NCBI GenBank assembly: GCA_029582165.1
Contig: CM055871.1
Span: forward strand, 31,447,802-31,511,801
Source of the DNA: Portulaca oleracea
Taxonomy: Eukaryota > Streptophyta > Magnoliopsida > Caryophyllales > Portulacaceae
Length of the DNA stretch: 64,000 nucleotides
Direction: 5' to 3'
Shown: positions 10,857 through 22,707 of the stretch, piece by piece
Position numbering within the stretch: position 1 is the first letter of the stretch
Layout: the number at the start of each line of letters is the position of its first letter
Position numbers and translations under genes: made by a program
Notes under the pieces: model-generated
Database searches by the model: none
Told to the model about the DNA's origin: nothing
The model's input: only the letters and a program-made list of their open reading frames with translations

Positions 10857-13742
10857 TCTATTATTTATTATCTATTAATTAATAATATTAAAACAAAACA
10901 ACCTTTTACCACTTCATGCCACGTGTCAAATGGCAAAAGTCTAGAAAATTTTCCTTTTTTTTTATTTTGCTTACAATCAAAAGCTATGATGTCAATAACA
11001 AAAAATGAACCCAAAGACCAAAGGTCATTAACCTCGAAAAACTTCCTGACTAATGCACTTAATACAATTAGAAATCTCCTTGATTAATTGTCCATTCAGA
11101 CGAAAGAAACCAACGGCCAATAAAAACATAACTGATCTCTTATCTTTTGCTCTAGAAACACCCTATCTGGAGAAGAAAAGAGGAATGAATGCTAAAACTA
11201 ATCAAATTCTCAGTTACCGAAAAGCTAGAAGAGTAACATAAGAGTCACTAGACCTTAAAGTGCATTAAAAAAATAGAATATAATGCATGTCATTTTACTC
11301 AATTGAATTATAGTAAATTATCCTTAGTTAATTAAATTATTGTCAATTTACGCAAATGAATCCTCAGAAAGGATACAAAGGACAACATTGTGTGGCTTGG
11401 ACCCACATGTTTCACTGTCAAGCAAGTGACAAAAGCAGCAGAAAAAATTTCTCAAGGTCACTCACATTATGATTCACTAGTGTGCTCAGTTTGGCAACAA
11501 ATAGCTCCACCCAAGATTGAAATTTTGCTGTGGATTGCTCTCCTTGGAAGACTCAATACAAGGGATTTGCTCCAAAGGAAAGGGATTATTGATGCTTCAG
11601 ACAATATCTGTCCACTGTGCGAAAATAATACTGAAAATGAAAACCATCTATTGCTCACATGTTCATTTACTTGGTCTGTTTGGATGGAAGTTATGCAGTC
11701 ATTGGGAAATATTCTGCAACAAGAAAGTACTTTGAGGGACATGTTTGAGGTTTGAATGCAAGTGAAGTTTCTGAACAAAATAAGATTATGTTGCTGGAAA
11801 GCCTCTTTCTTTGCTGTTGTTTGGTCCATCTGGTCACACTGAAATGCCATCATTTTTGAGAAGCAAGTCAGAGACAGGGAGTTGGTAATTCAGAAGGTGA
11901 AATGGAGAGTCTCACTTTGGTCTTCAGAATGGAAGGAGAGGCATTCATACTCCATTGAGGTGCTGACAATAAATTTTCACAATATTCCTATCATTTTCCA
12001 ATAGGTTTTGATTGTATAAGTCTGATGGATTTTGTTGATCTTGGCTGTTCATGATGTGGATGTTTGATCAATGTTCTGATCATTCATATCAGTAGTGTTG
12101 CTTCAAACTTTCAGTTGTCTTGTTGTGAGTGCATGCTCAGTTTGGTGCGCTCTGGCACTGTGTTGTTGATTAAATAAAAGGGATCGTCGGCCGCTACTTA
12201 TAAAAAAAAAAATTAAGTCCTTAATCAACCACAATTTTAAATAACATTAACACATGTTCTACAAGCTACAACAATTATTCCAAAGGTAAATTGAAAAAAA
12301 TATGTTACTTAGATGCTACTACCTTATCATTTTCTCACCATTTAGGAAAAGTTCTACAATTTTAAATTTGCTTTCATTCATATTTTTCAACATAAAGTTC
12401 ATAGCACAATGTTTTTGGATACGTTCGTATTACAATTTCCACTTTAAGATAATTTTATATATTTTCAGGGAGTCATGACCATATTTTGCAGCTAGCCACA
12501 AAGTTCAGTCCTCTACCATCAACGTCCTCTTTATCCCAATTATAAGGTAATGTAATCTTATTTTTTTTTCTTTACGTACTCCTCAAGTATTAGAAATTTA
12601 CATAGTATCAAATATTAGTCTAGCATATTAAAAAGTCTTAGTATGGTAGGAATGACTTGAACCATTGGCTGCCTGATTTAACACTTTGCATGCCCTTCCT
12701 TCCTTTGAGAGATTGTTTACTATTTATCCTACTACATCGCATAAATAAAAAAAAAAAAGGATTATATTGCACATTTCATCCACTAGAATTTACCAAATAG
12801 GGAAAGATGGAATGTATACCTAGAGCACAAGCTATGAGCGGTCAAATGACACGGTCCTAAATATTATGTATAATCGTAGAAAGTGATTGATAATGTAGTT
12901 TGTGAATTTTTTTTAAAGACCGTGAATTTTCTTTTATGTTAAAATAGCCATGTATTAAATTAAGATCTAGGAGATTTTAGTGTAAAACTCAGCTCCCATA
13001 AAAAAATCTATATTATTGTTCTATATTTTCTTTCATAATTGAAAAATAGATATTGACATCGCCATAAACAAATGTAAATTAATCTCTCTTTGTTATATAT
13101 AAAAAAAAGTAATGCAACTTTATTTTGATTGATGTTGTAATTGTTGATGTATTCTTAAATTTTAGAGTTAATAATTATTTTAAAAAATATAATTATTTGC
13201 TATTACTACTAGATAGTAATGATTTGTAACTTTTGTAACCTTTTTGTAATTATTTTTATAAAAAATTATGGTTATTTAATGAAAATAAATTTCCAACAAC
13301 ATTATATTTTATTTTTTTTTGAGAAAAACAACATTATATATATATAATTCATACATATAGTTTCTATTACCTTAATCATTTATTCTGTTGTTTAATTAAT
13401 ATTAATTTTTTTTGCATGTTATTGAGAATTATTTAAAGGAAATTATAGAGTTGCTGACATTCAAATTAACTAATAAAAACTACTGTGTTCTTTATTATAT
13501 GTAATTAAGATAATATTAAAAATAATTGTGGATTTTAGTATGGATTTTAGTATATTTCACTACTATATTACCTAAATTAATTTTGAAGACAATTTAGACA
13601 AAGCAAATACAAAATAATTATATTACAATTGCTATATAATTTTTATTAATTTCTAATTATTATTTAAATTTATATTATAAAATTACTTCGAAAAATAATA
13701 CTGAAAAATTTCCCGTGCATTGCACAGGATATACAATGCTAG
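10857..13742 (+). mobile_element. Complete non-autonomous Helitron
   Basis: It starts TC at 10857 and ends CTAG at 13739-13742, after a hairpin CCGTGCATTGCACAGG at about 13713-13729. It sits exactly between an A and a T of the host Stowaway MITE, whose intact relative at 19108 provides the empty site. The body is AT-rich, contains a LINE zinc-finger fragment (11385-12212), and encodes no Rep/helicase that I can see, so it depends on enzymes supplied elsewhere. Confidence 0.9.
11385..12212 (+). pseudogene. LINE 3' fragment with zf-RVT domain
   Basis: An open stretch at 11390-11755 encodes a reverse-transcriptase zinc-binding domain (zf-RVT): W-x-x-I-A-P-P-K-I-E, then CPLCENNTENENHLLLTC with paired cysteines and a histidine. 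After a stop the reading continues with CWKASFFAVVWSIW-like residues near 11790, then a LINE 3' UTR ending GGCCGCTACTTAT plus poly-A (12189-12212). The same 3' end recurs at 42.98 kb and, inverted, at 16.3 kb. The fragment lies wholly inside the Helitron. Confidence 0.85.
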
Positions 13743-13826
13743 TTTCATATTGTAACTCATTACAATTTGTGAGTAATCAATGGTCAAAATTTAGTCACAT
13801 GGACAATTATTTAGAGACGGAGGTAG

Positions 13827-14246
13827 TATTATGATATCTAGTTATGCACATAGATCGTTTGGCATTTGAATGATTATTACAACTTTTCCCCTTCAAAAAA
13901 ATGTCATTGTTATATTTGGTCATTTTACTAAACAAAAATAATTTTAATATTGTATTACAATTGATACAAAATACATGAATTAAAGAATAAAAATTCATAT
14001 GAATTTTGAACTACACAGTAAATAAAAATAAAAATATAAAATATTGATAACAATTGATACATGGTATCCAAGAATCATAAACAACATGGAGTGTATGATC
14101 ACTTTATTCGTTGAAGTATATTATACAACTGTGTATAAAGAGAAAATTTATTAGTGGATAACAAATATGAAAAAATTTGTTCTCTGTAAAATAAAATTGA
14201 TAACAACGCTAAATATATCAAAGTATATAAATTAAAATAAATTTTA
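13827..14246. other. AT-rich spacer
   Basis: Low-complexity AT-rich DNA without coding frames or boundaries that I recognise. Confidence 0.4.
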
Positions 14247-14987
14247 GGAAATTTCTACCACAGTTGAAAGTATTTTTCAACTATGGTAGTTGAAATCAAT
14301 AATAACCATTGGATTTAGGATGAAAAATCTGATCCTTGATTTAATCTCATTACATCTCATACGTTTGAATTAAAGAAAAAAACTGTTACTGTTATATTTC
14401 CTATTATACCCTCTTCCTCTCTTTTGAAACAATAATTTAAAAATGAAATTCTTTCTGCCGATTTTTTACTGGAACAACAGATGAACATCTCCATGACAAC
14501 CTTTTTCACCCCCAGCTTCATCCGCTTACATGTTCATCCACGTACAGAGCTTCAGAAGGAGGACCTCCATGGCAACCTTCTGCATAATTGCCATTGGGAC
14601 ACGAAAACATCTGTTTCCTCCATTTTTCCGAGCAGTTCTTTGTACACTCCCTCCTCCCCTGTCTTCTCTCACCTTCCTCCATTTTTCCTCCTCTGTTTCC
14701 TCCATTTTCATAACTACCCACATTTTCCAACAATGGACTTTCTCGTCACTTCATCAATTCAATTCCTTCTACTTCTCCATCTTTTACTTCATTGGTTTCC
14801 ACATATTCAGAAATAGTCATCAGTTGTAGATTAGAAAAAAATTATAGTAATTAAGAACATAAAGATCATAACTTTAGGTTAATTTGACACTTGCCCACAT
14901 GTATCAGATCTCAATTTCAGCAAAACTACATGACACCCATCTCATATCAACATGAAATCTCAAAGATTTACAAATTGAATCACTCAC

Positions 14988-15161
14988 TCATATAGCCGCG
15001 GAGGGGGGGAGATTGGGGGTGGAGGAGGGTATCGTGCAGGACGATGGTCGAACGGTGGTGGTTGTGGTGGCGGACGTGGAGGCGGCGGCGGTGCGGACGG
15101 GGATGAAGAACTGGTCCGGATCGGGTTGGGATTCGGGCTCGGGTTTGACCTTGCTGTGATT

Positions 15162-15164
<3 letters not shown>
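14988..15164 (-). CDS. Small GC-rich ORF inside a TIR element, possible captured exon
   Basis: A 58-codon minus-strand frame starts MNHSKVKPEPESQPDPDQFF and continues into a proline, serine and threonine-rich tail with T-T-T-T-T near residue 35, ending with TGA. GC content is far above the surroundings. Immediately upstream lies a pure (CT)n tract on the minus strand (15165-15214), typical of plant 5' UTRs, so this looks like the first exon and leader of a captured host gene. I do not recognise the protein. Loss of frame after residue 58 could reflect an unspliced intron or truncation. Confidence 0.45.

Positions 15165-15214
<50 letters not shown>
15165..15214. repeat. (AG)n microsatellite
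   Basis: About 25 uninterrupted AG units directly upstream of the 14988-15164 minus-strand start codon. Confidence 0.95.
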
Positions 15215-15220
<6 letters not shown>

Positions 15221-15461
15221 ACTCTCGCGTGCCATTTTTGACGTTTAACTCAAAGTGGGGTTAAATTGGTAATTCATTATAATATAAATTATTTCTGACA
15301 ATTATTTCAACTCAAACGTGGGTATTTAAATGAGAGAGAATGAGTATAATAAAAGTAAAAACTGATTTTAATTGAAGGGTTGAGATTCATTTCAAATTAA
15401 TCAAGGGTATGCAATTGACAACTATCATAGTTGAAATTAATTTCAACTATGGTAGAATTTT

Positions 15462-15462
<1 letters not shown>

Positions 15463-15510
<48 letters not shown>
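15463..15510. repeat. (TA)n microsatellite
   Basis: Pure TA dinucleotide run between the 14.2-15.5 kb TIR element and the left arm of the large palindrome. Confidence 0.95.
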
Positions 15511-15513
<3 letters not shown>

Positions 15514-15539
15514 CTGGGTACCAAAGGGTGAGGTTGAAA

Positions 15540-16716
15540 TATGTGTAATTTTATAAGGGTGTTATTGTCATTCTACATTCATCCATAAACAATTTTTCTA
15601 TATATAAAAAAACAATAACTATTGTTATTGTTCACCCAACCAATTTATAACTGCCTAAGAAAATGCAGCTTAATTGTTGACCTCATTTTAATATTAATTG
15701 CTAACGTACGTTAATTCAGCTTAATTGTTGACCTTATTTTAATGCTAAATGCTAACATACATTCAGCCAATAATTTTGTATATTCGTTTCATCATTAATC
15801 AATAAATTCAAAAAAAAAAAACTCAATAGACATAATATCATATATAACTCCATATAACGTTCAAATTTCAAATCAATAATTAACTTTCAATTAATCATAC
15901 AATTTTTTAAAAATCAAAATGTGCATATAAAAGCCTTGGTGAGTTTGTGCTTCAAACATTCATAATTTAGCATAAATAGTGATAGTAATTACAATAATTC
16001 TAAAAAGTATCAACCACTCTAATACAATGAAATGTCTTATTCATTTTTACATCAATTTACATCTAAAAAGGACGATTGGAAAATCAAGGTAAGAATCTCA
16101 ATATCATGAAATTCCTCCAATGTAAAGGATGATACATTTTTAAGTAATGATATGATCCTCATCGATGAAAAGGTATGTTCATACTTCATATACTTTATTC
16201 AGTTTGAATTAACAAATGATTTTAGGGTTCACTTATTCACTAATCATTTGGCTCTTATTGTATTTCTTTTAGGGTTCATAAATTCACGCATATATCAAAA
16301 CTAATTTTACCACCTGTTTTTATTTTTTTTATAAGTAGTGGCCATAAGAGCCTTAATATTATTCAACAGACAAACACCAAAAAGCACTTTGCCTGACAAA
16401 CCAAACCTATAGGCAACAAAACAGCATATCTCAGGTAGAGCTCATACAATCACAAGTGAGCATCCCATTGAAAGGTAGCATCTACATCATGAAAAGTTTG
16501 TTGTCAAGTCTAACAGACATGACTTCCGAGTTGTGTGGTTTTACAAGGTTAGAATTTATATGGTTTTATAAGGTATATGTATATGTATGATTTCTTATTT
16601 TGGCTTTTAAAAAAAACTTTTTATCATACTAATGAATAGGAATATATGATGAATCACTACAAACAAGAAACAAAAATAAGTGTTAAAATTTGTATGATTT
16701 TACGAGTTTAGTTTAG
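15540..16716. repeat. Left arm of ~4 kb inverted repeat
   Basis: Matches the reverse complement of 18361-19606 along its length. Shared landmarks include TATGTGTAATTTTA at the outer edge, GCAGCTTAATTGTTGACC, GCATATAAAAGCCTTGG and GGTTTTACAAGGTTAGAATT-like blocks. It carries one private insertion, a LINE 3' tail at 16319-16505, that the right arm lacks. Confidence 0.85.
16319..16505 (-). mobile_element. LINE 3' tail fragment
   Basis: Begins with a T-rich run followed by ATAAGTAGTGGCC, the complement of the LINE 3' end GGCCGCTACTTAT plus poly-A seen at 12.2 and 43.0 kb. It interrupts the left palindrome arm; the right arm has the uninterrupted sequence at about 18540, so the insertion is younger than the inverted duplication. 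Confidence 0.75.
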
Positions 16717-16719
16717 GAA

Positions 16720-16720
<1 letters not shown>

Positions 16721-16792
<72 letters not shown>
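16721..16792. repeat. (TA)n microsatellite
   Basis: Pure TA run of about 36 units bordering the internal TIR element. Its partner at 18004-18015 is much shorter. Confidence 0.95.
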
Positions 16793-16793
<1 letters not shown>

Positions 16794-16794
16794 T

Positions 16795-18003
16795 AAAAAT
16801 TCTTTGAGTGCCAGATCTTTTTAACGACTCGGGTCACAACTTTTTTTTAATGCATTGCCAGGTGACATTAAACTTACATAAGCTGGTGAGGGTGACAAAC
16901 TGCCATTTTGGCGAATCCGGTAGTTGAGAAGGGCATCCAAAATTAAAATTTGGTGGCAAAAATTAACTGTTTCCTTCCCATTTTTTTTAATTTTTTTAAA
17001 ACCCTTAATCCCTCTTCTATTTAAACCCTTACACCCTCTTTTACATTCACTCATTCACTTCATCCTGTTCACTTCATCTGAGGAGGAGAGGGAGAAAGGC
17101 GAGAAGCAAGACATTGAGAGAAGCAAGAAGTCGAGCAGCAGGAAGGAGACGACCGACGAGAAGAAGCCTTAGCAACTCACCTGAAGTCAATGGCAGGTAT
17201 GGAAAAAGGATTTCGCTTCCTCTGTTCTTGTATGGCCTGATGAAGATGGAATTTTTCTGAATTATCGGGAGTTTCTGGGGTCAGGTTTTAGGTTTTAGGG
17301 TTAAGTTCTGGGTAGATCATGTTGAAACTTGGATGATATTTTGAAATGCATGTTAAATTGACAAATTGGTGATGTGTTCTTATTGTTTTAGGGTTCTGGG
17401 TTTGTAATGTTTTTTGTTATGGGTTTGTGTTGTTCTGGGGATTTGGATGTGTTCAGGGTAACTGTTGTTGGCTTGGATTTAATTTTTTTCATGTTTTACA
17501 TTTAGGAGGATCTGACTCAAGGGGGATGGAAGGTATCAACAAAAGACACAACTGGTCGGGTGGAAAATTTGTTTCACGAAGCAAATCCAATGTCGTCACC
17601 GTCATAGAAGACACTCCGACCGCAATCGCCTTCCACAAGGGTCGAAATCCATCGCCGATCGCCTACTACCTACACCCAGTTCCTTCCAGATAACAACCTT
17701 GATGTTTTCAAATTCAATATGGAATAGTGGCAGCTGAGGGGGGAAGGACTTGAGTAGTTGAGTATTGAAGAGGAGAGAGAGAGACCAAGTCATGTTTTTG
17801 GGCGGGCAAAATAAGGGTAAAATGGGCACTTCAATATATTTTCAAGGGCAAGAATGACCTTTCGTTTTTTCCGGCCAAAAATGGCCGGTTTGTCACCCCC
17901 CAGCCAGTTATGTAAGTTTAATGTCACCTGGCAATGCATTAAAAAAAAGTTGTGACTCCCAGTCAGTTAAAAAAGATCTGTGGCACCCCCCAGCAATTTT
18001 TTG
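16795..18003. mobile_element. TIR element (Pack-MULE-like) in the palindrome loop
   Basis: Terminal inverted repeats of about 127 bp at 16795-16921 and 17877-18003 share GCCAGATCTTTTTAA-like and AATGCATTGCCAGGTGACAT blocks. The interior holds a TATA-like CTATTTAAACCC (about 17018), a purine-rich leader and a two-exon gene-like unit (17190-17693). Long TIRs plus gene-like cargo suggest a Pack-MULE. The element sits in (TA)n, so its target duplication cannot be read. Confidence 0.75.
17190..17693 (+). CDS. Two-exon 64-aa gene-like unit inside TIR element
   Basis: ATGGCAG at 17190-17196 is followed by the splice-like donor GTATGG, a 309-nt AT-rich intron ending TTTAG at 17505, and a second exon 17506-17693. 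Joined, they give a continuous 64-residue frame beginning MAGGSDSRGMEG and ending HPVPSR before TAA. A TATA-like box (about 17018) and a GA-rich leader lie upstream. I do not recognise the product; no domain or signal peptide is obvious. It may be a shuffled gene fragment, with the alternative that the frame is a coincidence of composition. Confidence 0.4.
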
Positions 18004-18360
18004 TATATATATATATTATGATAATGTCATTGATATTTTAGGTATTGAATATAGGATTACATGTTATTTTATTGATTAAATATTTTTATTTTTATATAGA
18101 AGCAATATGACTTTTATAAATATATTTCTGTAATTGTCAATAATATTTATTTATTTTTCTAGTGATTCATCTTATTAATTTTAATTTTTAATTCAAAATA
18201 ATTATAATAATTATACTTTTGGTTGAAAGATATATCGTTTTTATAAGTGTATTCCCATCATTAGTCAATGATATTTATTTATTGTTTGTAGTGATTCATC
18301 CTATTCATTAATATGATAAAAATGTTTTTAAAAAGTAAAAGTAAATATTTATACCTTTCT

Positions 18361-19606
18361 TAAAATACACTCGTGAAATCATACAAATTTTAACACTCAT
18401 TCCTATTCATTAGCATGATAAAAAGTTTTTTTAAAAGCCAAAATAAGAAATCATACATTTCCAAAAATACCTTATAAAACCATATAAATTCCAACCTTGT
18501 AAAACCACACAACTCGGAAGCCATGTCTCTTAGACTAATGAAACAGGTGATAAAATTAGGTTTGATATATGCGTGAATGTATGAACCCTAAAAGAAACGC
18601 AATAAGAGCCAAATGAGTAGTAAATAAGTGAACCCTAAAACCATTTGTTAATTCGAACTGAATAAAGTATATGAAGTATGAACATACCTTTTCGTCGATT
18701 AGGATCATATTATTACTTAAAAATGTATCATCCTTTAAATTGGAGGAATTCCATGACATTGAGATTCTTACCTTGATTTTCCAATCATCCTTTTTAGGTG
18801 TAAATTGATGTAAAAATGAGTAAGACATTTCACTATATTAGAGAGATTGATACTTTTTAGAATTATTGTAATTACTATCACTATATTTATGCTAAATGAT
18901 GAATGTTTGAAGCACAAACTCACCAAGGCTTTTATATGCACATTTTGATTTTTTAAAAAATTGTATGATTAATTGAAAGTGTATTATGGATTTGAACGTT
19001 ATATAGAGTTATATAGGATATTATGTCTATTAAGTTCTTTTTTTGAATTTATTGATTAATGATGAAACGAATATACAAATTATTGGGTGAACGTACGTTA
19101 GCTATTACTACCTCCATCCCTAAATAGTTGTCTATTTAACTAAATTTTGACCGTTGATTACTTATAAATTACAATGAGTCATAATAGAAAATTAGTATTA
19201 TTGTAATTTTTCGTACTATATCTTTCTAATGGTAATAATTTCATATTGTAACTCATTGCAATTTGTGAGTAATCAATGGTCAAAATTTAGTCAAATGGAC
19301 AATTATTTAGGGGCAGAGGTAGTAGCATTAAAATAAGGTCAACAATTAAGCTTCATTAACGTACGTTAGCAATTAGCATTAAAATGAGGTCAACAATTAA
19401 GCTGCATTTTCTTAGGCAGTTATAAATTGGTTGGGCGAACAATAACAATAGTTAGTTTTTTTTATTCATGTGAAATAATTATTAACCACTTTAAATGTGG
19501 CTTCAATGTAATGGGTAATTTGGTGATGTTTTTTTATATATAGAAAAAATTGTTTATGGATGAATGTAGAATGACAATAACACCCTTGTAAAATTACACA
19601 TACTTA
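18361..19606. repeat. Right arm of ~4 kb inverted repeat
   Basis: Reverse complement of 15540-16716. Its private insertion is the Stowaway MITE at 19108-19322. An extra segment near 19455-19535 is missing from the left arm. The interval 18004-18360, on the loop side, is AT-rich and contains a GATGAATCACTACAAAC-type motif (complement) duplicated relative to the left arm. Confidence 0.85.
19108..19322. mobile_element. Stowaway MITE, uninterrupted
   Basis: 215 bp with termini CTACCTCCATCCC and its imperfect complement GGGGCAGAGGTAG, flanked by TA on both sides (19106-19107, 19323-19324). It is the empty-site reference for the Helitron-split copy at 10726-13826, and is present in only one arm of the palindrome. 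Confidence 0.9.
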
Positions 19607-20007
19607 TATTCATTTGCAGAAAGCGTTTTCCCTCCTATGAAGCAAAATAATTTTCCACTAAAAATCATTTCACATTTTTAATCTCAAATAATGTAAAATA
19701 GAAATATTATTTTCCAATTCCGAAAACTTTTTTACTCGAAACAAACACAGCCTGATCGAAACAGAATCACCACTTATATTTCACATGATTAACTTTTACT
19801 CAAACAACAACATCCTAAATAAAAATTGTTGCTTACATTTGACAAAATCACAGACATTATTACCCTACAATTGGCCACAAATTTATCCTGGTTCAGGGTA
19901 GACATTGGCTTCTCACAATTGACTCATTTACTTGTAAATATACATGTATAATTTTTGCCTTGATTAATAAAACAATGATTTAATTTATATACTTGAAAAT
20001 AGTAAAA

Positions 20008-22625
20008 CTAGTCATCATTGCTGTTGTTCCATCCTCCATACTCCTCTTCATCCTGTTCGTTTTCTCCCTGCAATATCCAATGAAAAAATTCCATTAATTT
20101 CTATTTCCTTTTAAGTTTTTTTTTTAAAAAAATTATTGATCATCCTAATTTCCCTTTTAATGTCACTCCATCCTGAAATATTTGTGCCATTTTAAAGAAA
20201 CATTAATATATAAATATATTTGAATTAATAAATTATCAATAATATCTTTAAATTTTAAATTTAATTCCTTTTTCATCAACTTTATTATCAGTTTAAAATA
20301 AAATTAGTTTGAAGTTTTTATTAATTAACTTAATTAATACTTACCTTTTTTCTGGAAGAATGCATACTTTATGAGTTTATGTCGTGTATCGAAAACATGA
20401 ATAATGGAAAATATCTTAGAATGAAGGGTTGTTCATGATAACATTAACATGTGGCCAATTAAAGGATAGATTCCTAGTCATCTAGATATGATTATCTGCA
20501 TAATTTGTTTTTGAGTTTTAGTCGTCAACTTATATATCTGAATTCATAGCTAGGCAAATGATTTAGAATAATCTAAATTGATTTTTTGGTTATATCTTAA
20601 TTAAGAAAGAATTGAATTTCCAACATCAGAAAGTTAATTTGGCAGTCAGAGCATGCAAATTATTCGAGTGGGATAAGGATGAGATGTACTTCTGATCGAA
20701 GATGATTTTATAGTGGAAATTCATACAATTCTATCAAACAATCTTTGCAGTTTAAAAAGTTATGCTATAACTCATGGTAATTCAGGAAGATTCAAATAAG
20801 TCGAGGAACGCGGTTATTAGCTTGAAGAATATTATAGGTTTACAACAGCTCTTCATCAGATTTATCATTAACTATTTTAAGATAAGAATTTATGTTGATG
20901 TCAAAAATTTATTGTTAGATTATTTTCATCATAGACCTAGTATGACTTTTCATTGATGAATATTTCTTTATGATATTCCATTATTTATTTGTCAATTTTT
21001 GTGATACTTTTACTTTCATTTCTTTCTAAATTTGACAATAGATTCAATTGCTGAAAATTCCACACTAAAGCCATAATGAAATACGTTTAATTACCTGGGA
21101 GATAAACTTGACACCAACTTTAATGTCACCGTGGTAAGTTCCATCCAAGCCTTCCACTTTGTACTTGGTTGTTCTCATTTCGTAGCTGCCATTCTCCACC
21201 CCAAAAGCTAGTAAATCCTCCACGTATATCCTGTTTTATTTACATAGAGATCAGATAACCTTTTTAACTAACAAAATGAATTATAATTCTCATGTAAGTT
21301 CTTGTATATAAGAATAATTTGGGTGAATTACAAATTTTTCACCACAATTTCAATGTGTTAATTTTTTCAAAGTAGTTAAATTGTCAAAGATAATGGAAAG
21401 GAGGTAGAACTCTTCATTTGCAATATTCAAATTCGAAATGTCAGACAAAAGCTGTATTTGTTAATTTTTCATTTAGAAATTGCTTATGAGTCTTTTCCAC
21501 TCAGATAAAGTAAAACGGAGGTAATAAAATGATATTTCCAACGTGAGTTGTATTTGCTCATGACATGAGAAAATCCGTTATAAACAACTTATCTAGACAA
21601 ATATTAGTAAGGAAGAAAAATTTTAAATAAAACATCGACAAAGTAAAGATTAATAGAATATGTGTAAAAACATATAGAAAAATTTGTAAGCAACTTACGT
21701 GAGTTCACCAATAAAATCATCGGAAGTGAAGGTGTCCTTGTCCATAATTCTAAGCTTGAGTTTATAGTCACTTCCTGACCCCGGATACTCTGCCTTGAAA
21801 GTCAACTTTTGGTTCCATTTGGGATTCCCACCTTGTCCTGTATATTTACTCTTGAGTTTAATTTCTCTCAAACATCAATAATAACTCATCAAACAAATGA
21901 TTCTATTTGCAATCTTGAATGATATCGATGCTCTACCTGTTTCATATTAATTGTTACCAATTTAACTTTTACAATCTTTAATGTTATTTTTTTTATTGAT
22001 AATTTATTGCATAATATTTTATTAATAATTACAATGTTAATTATTCTTTAATTTATGATAGTATATATGTTTCGTTACGAATATAATGATAGTAACTTTA
22101 TATATCAAGTTATTATATATTTTGAGAAATTTAGGATCAAAATCTTTAAAAATTTATTGCACGTACAATTTCCAAAAATATCAATCAATACAGAATGGAG
22201 GAAATATACTCTTAGGTGTTATTTCTTGCAACTAAGTTCATAAATCAAAACTATTACTAATTCTTTGGTATTATGGAAATTGAAGTTATCCTAATATTTG
22301 AATCGTAGTTTTGGATATAAGTGAACTGTGAAGGTAAAATGGCAAGAACACTTACGTTTTGCCACACTTGTCTGGCGCTCTTGGCCTTTATAACGCACGA
22401 TCACATAAGGATCCATCTTATCTGATAATGTATCAAAAAAAAAAAAAAAAATCCAAAGTCAATATCATTAAGCAAACTCACTTCAATCAACCAAATAAGA
22501 AAATCATACACCATATTTGAAATTTAGGTATTCAAAGGGATGGAGACGAAGGCGATTAACATACGAAGAAAATCATGGTTGCCAAGATCATGAGCCTCTA
22601 CCACCAAAACTTCCAGTATTCCCAT
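20008..22625 (-). CDS. C2-domain protein A, 16 kDa phloem protein / elicitor-responsive type
   Basis: Five exons on the minus strand: 22565-22625, 22356-22421, 21699-21837, 21095-21230 and 20008-20067, all with GT-AG introns of 143, 518, 468 and 1,027 bp. The joined frame is complete: 153 aa, starting MGILEVLVVEAHDL and ending GGWNNSNDD with TAG. It is a single C2 domain, a calcium-dependent phospholipid-binding beta-sandwich. MDPYV lies at residues 23-27, NPKWN at 47-51 and MDKDTF at 74-79 with D82/D83; the likely calcium ligands D18, D24, D75, D77 and D83 are all present. The acidic tail EQDEEE before GGW is typical of small phloem-mobile or elicitor-responsive C2 proteins. No signal peptide or membrane segment. 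It is a paralogue of gene B at 39046-57673 with identical exon lengths. Confidence 0.95.
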
Positions 22626-22626
22626 G

Positions 22627-22707
22627 ATCAACTTGATCTAATCTGATCTGATCTTATCTGCTATGATCGATCGAGCTTCTCTTTTCTCTGATCTCTGAGC
22701 TTTATAC
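22627..22707 (-). promoter_or_regulatory. Core promoter and 5' UTR of C2 gene A
   Basis: A TATA-like GTATAAAG lies at 22700-22707 on the minus strand, about 80 bp before the ATG. The leader contains repeated GATC and GATCAGATC motifs that are also found upstream of the extra first exon at 60763-60835. Confidence 0.55.

Larger units (their letters stand above)
10726..13826. mobile_element. Stowaway MITE split by a Helitron
   Basis: Left half 10726-10856 and right half 13743-13826 together make a short Stowaway element with CTACCTCCGTCTC termini and TA on both sides (10724-10725, 13827-13828). The halves align to the uninterrupted copy at 19108-19322, whose sequence runs straight through the point where 2,886 bp of Helitron are present here. 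Confidence 0.9.
14247..15465. mobile_element. TIR element carrying captured sequence
   Basis: Ends are inverted copies built on TCTACCACAGTTGAAA (left, about 14247) and its complement (right, about 15465). Near each end the motif TCAACTATGGTAG is itself repeated in inverted orientation. The interior differs sharply in composition: a CT-rich stretch at 14480-14800, a GC-rich exon-like block at 14988-15164 and an (AG)n tract. This is the layout of a gene-capturing non-autonomous DNA transposon. A target duplication could not be resolved in the AT-rich flanks. Confidence 0.65.
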
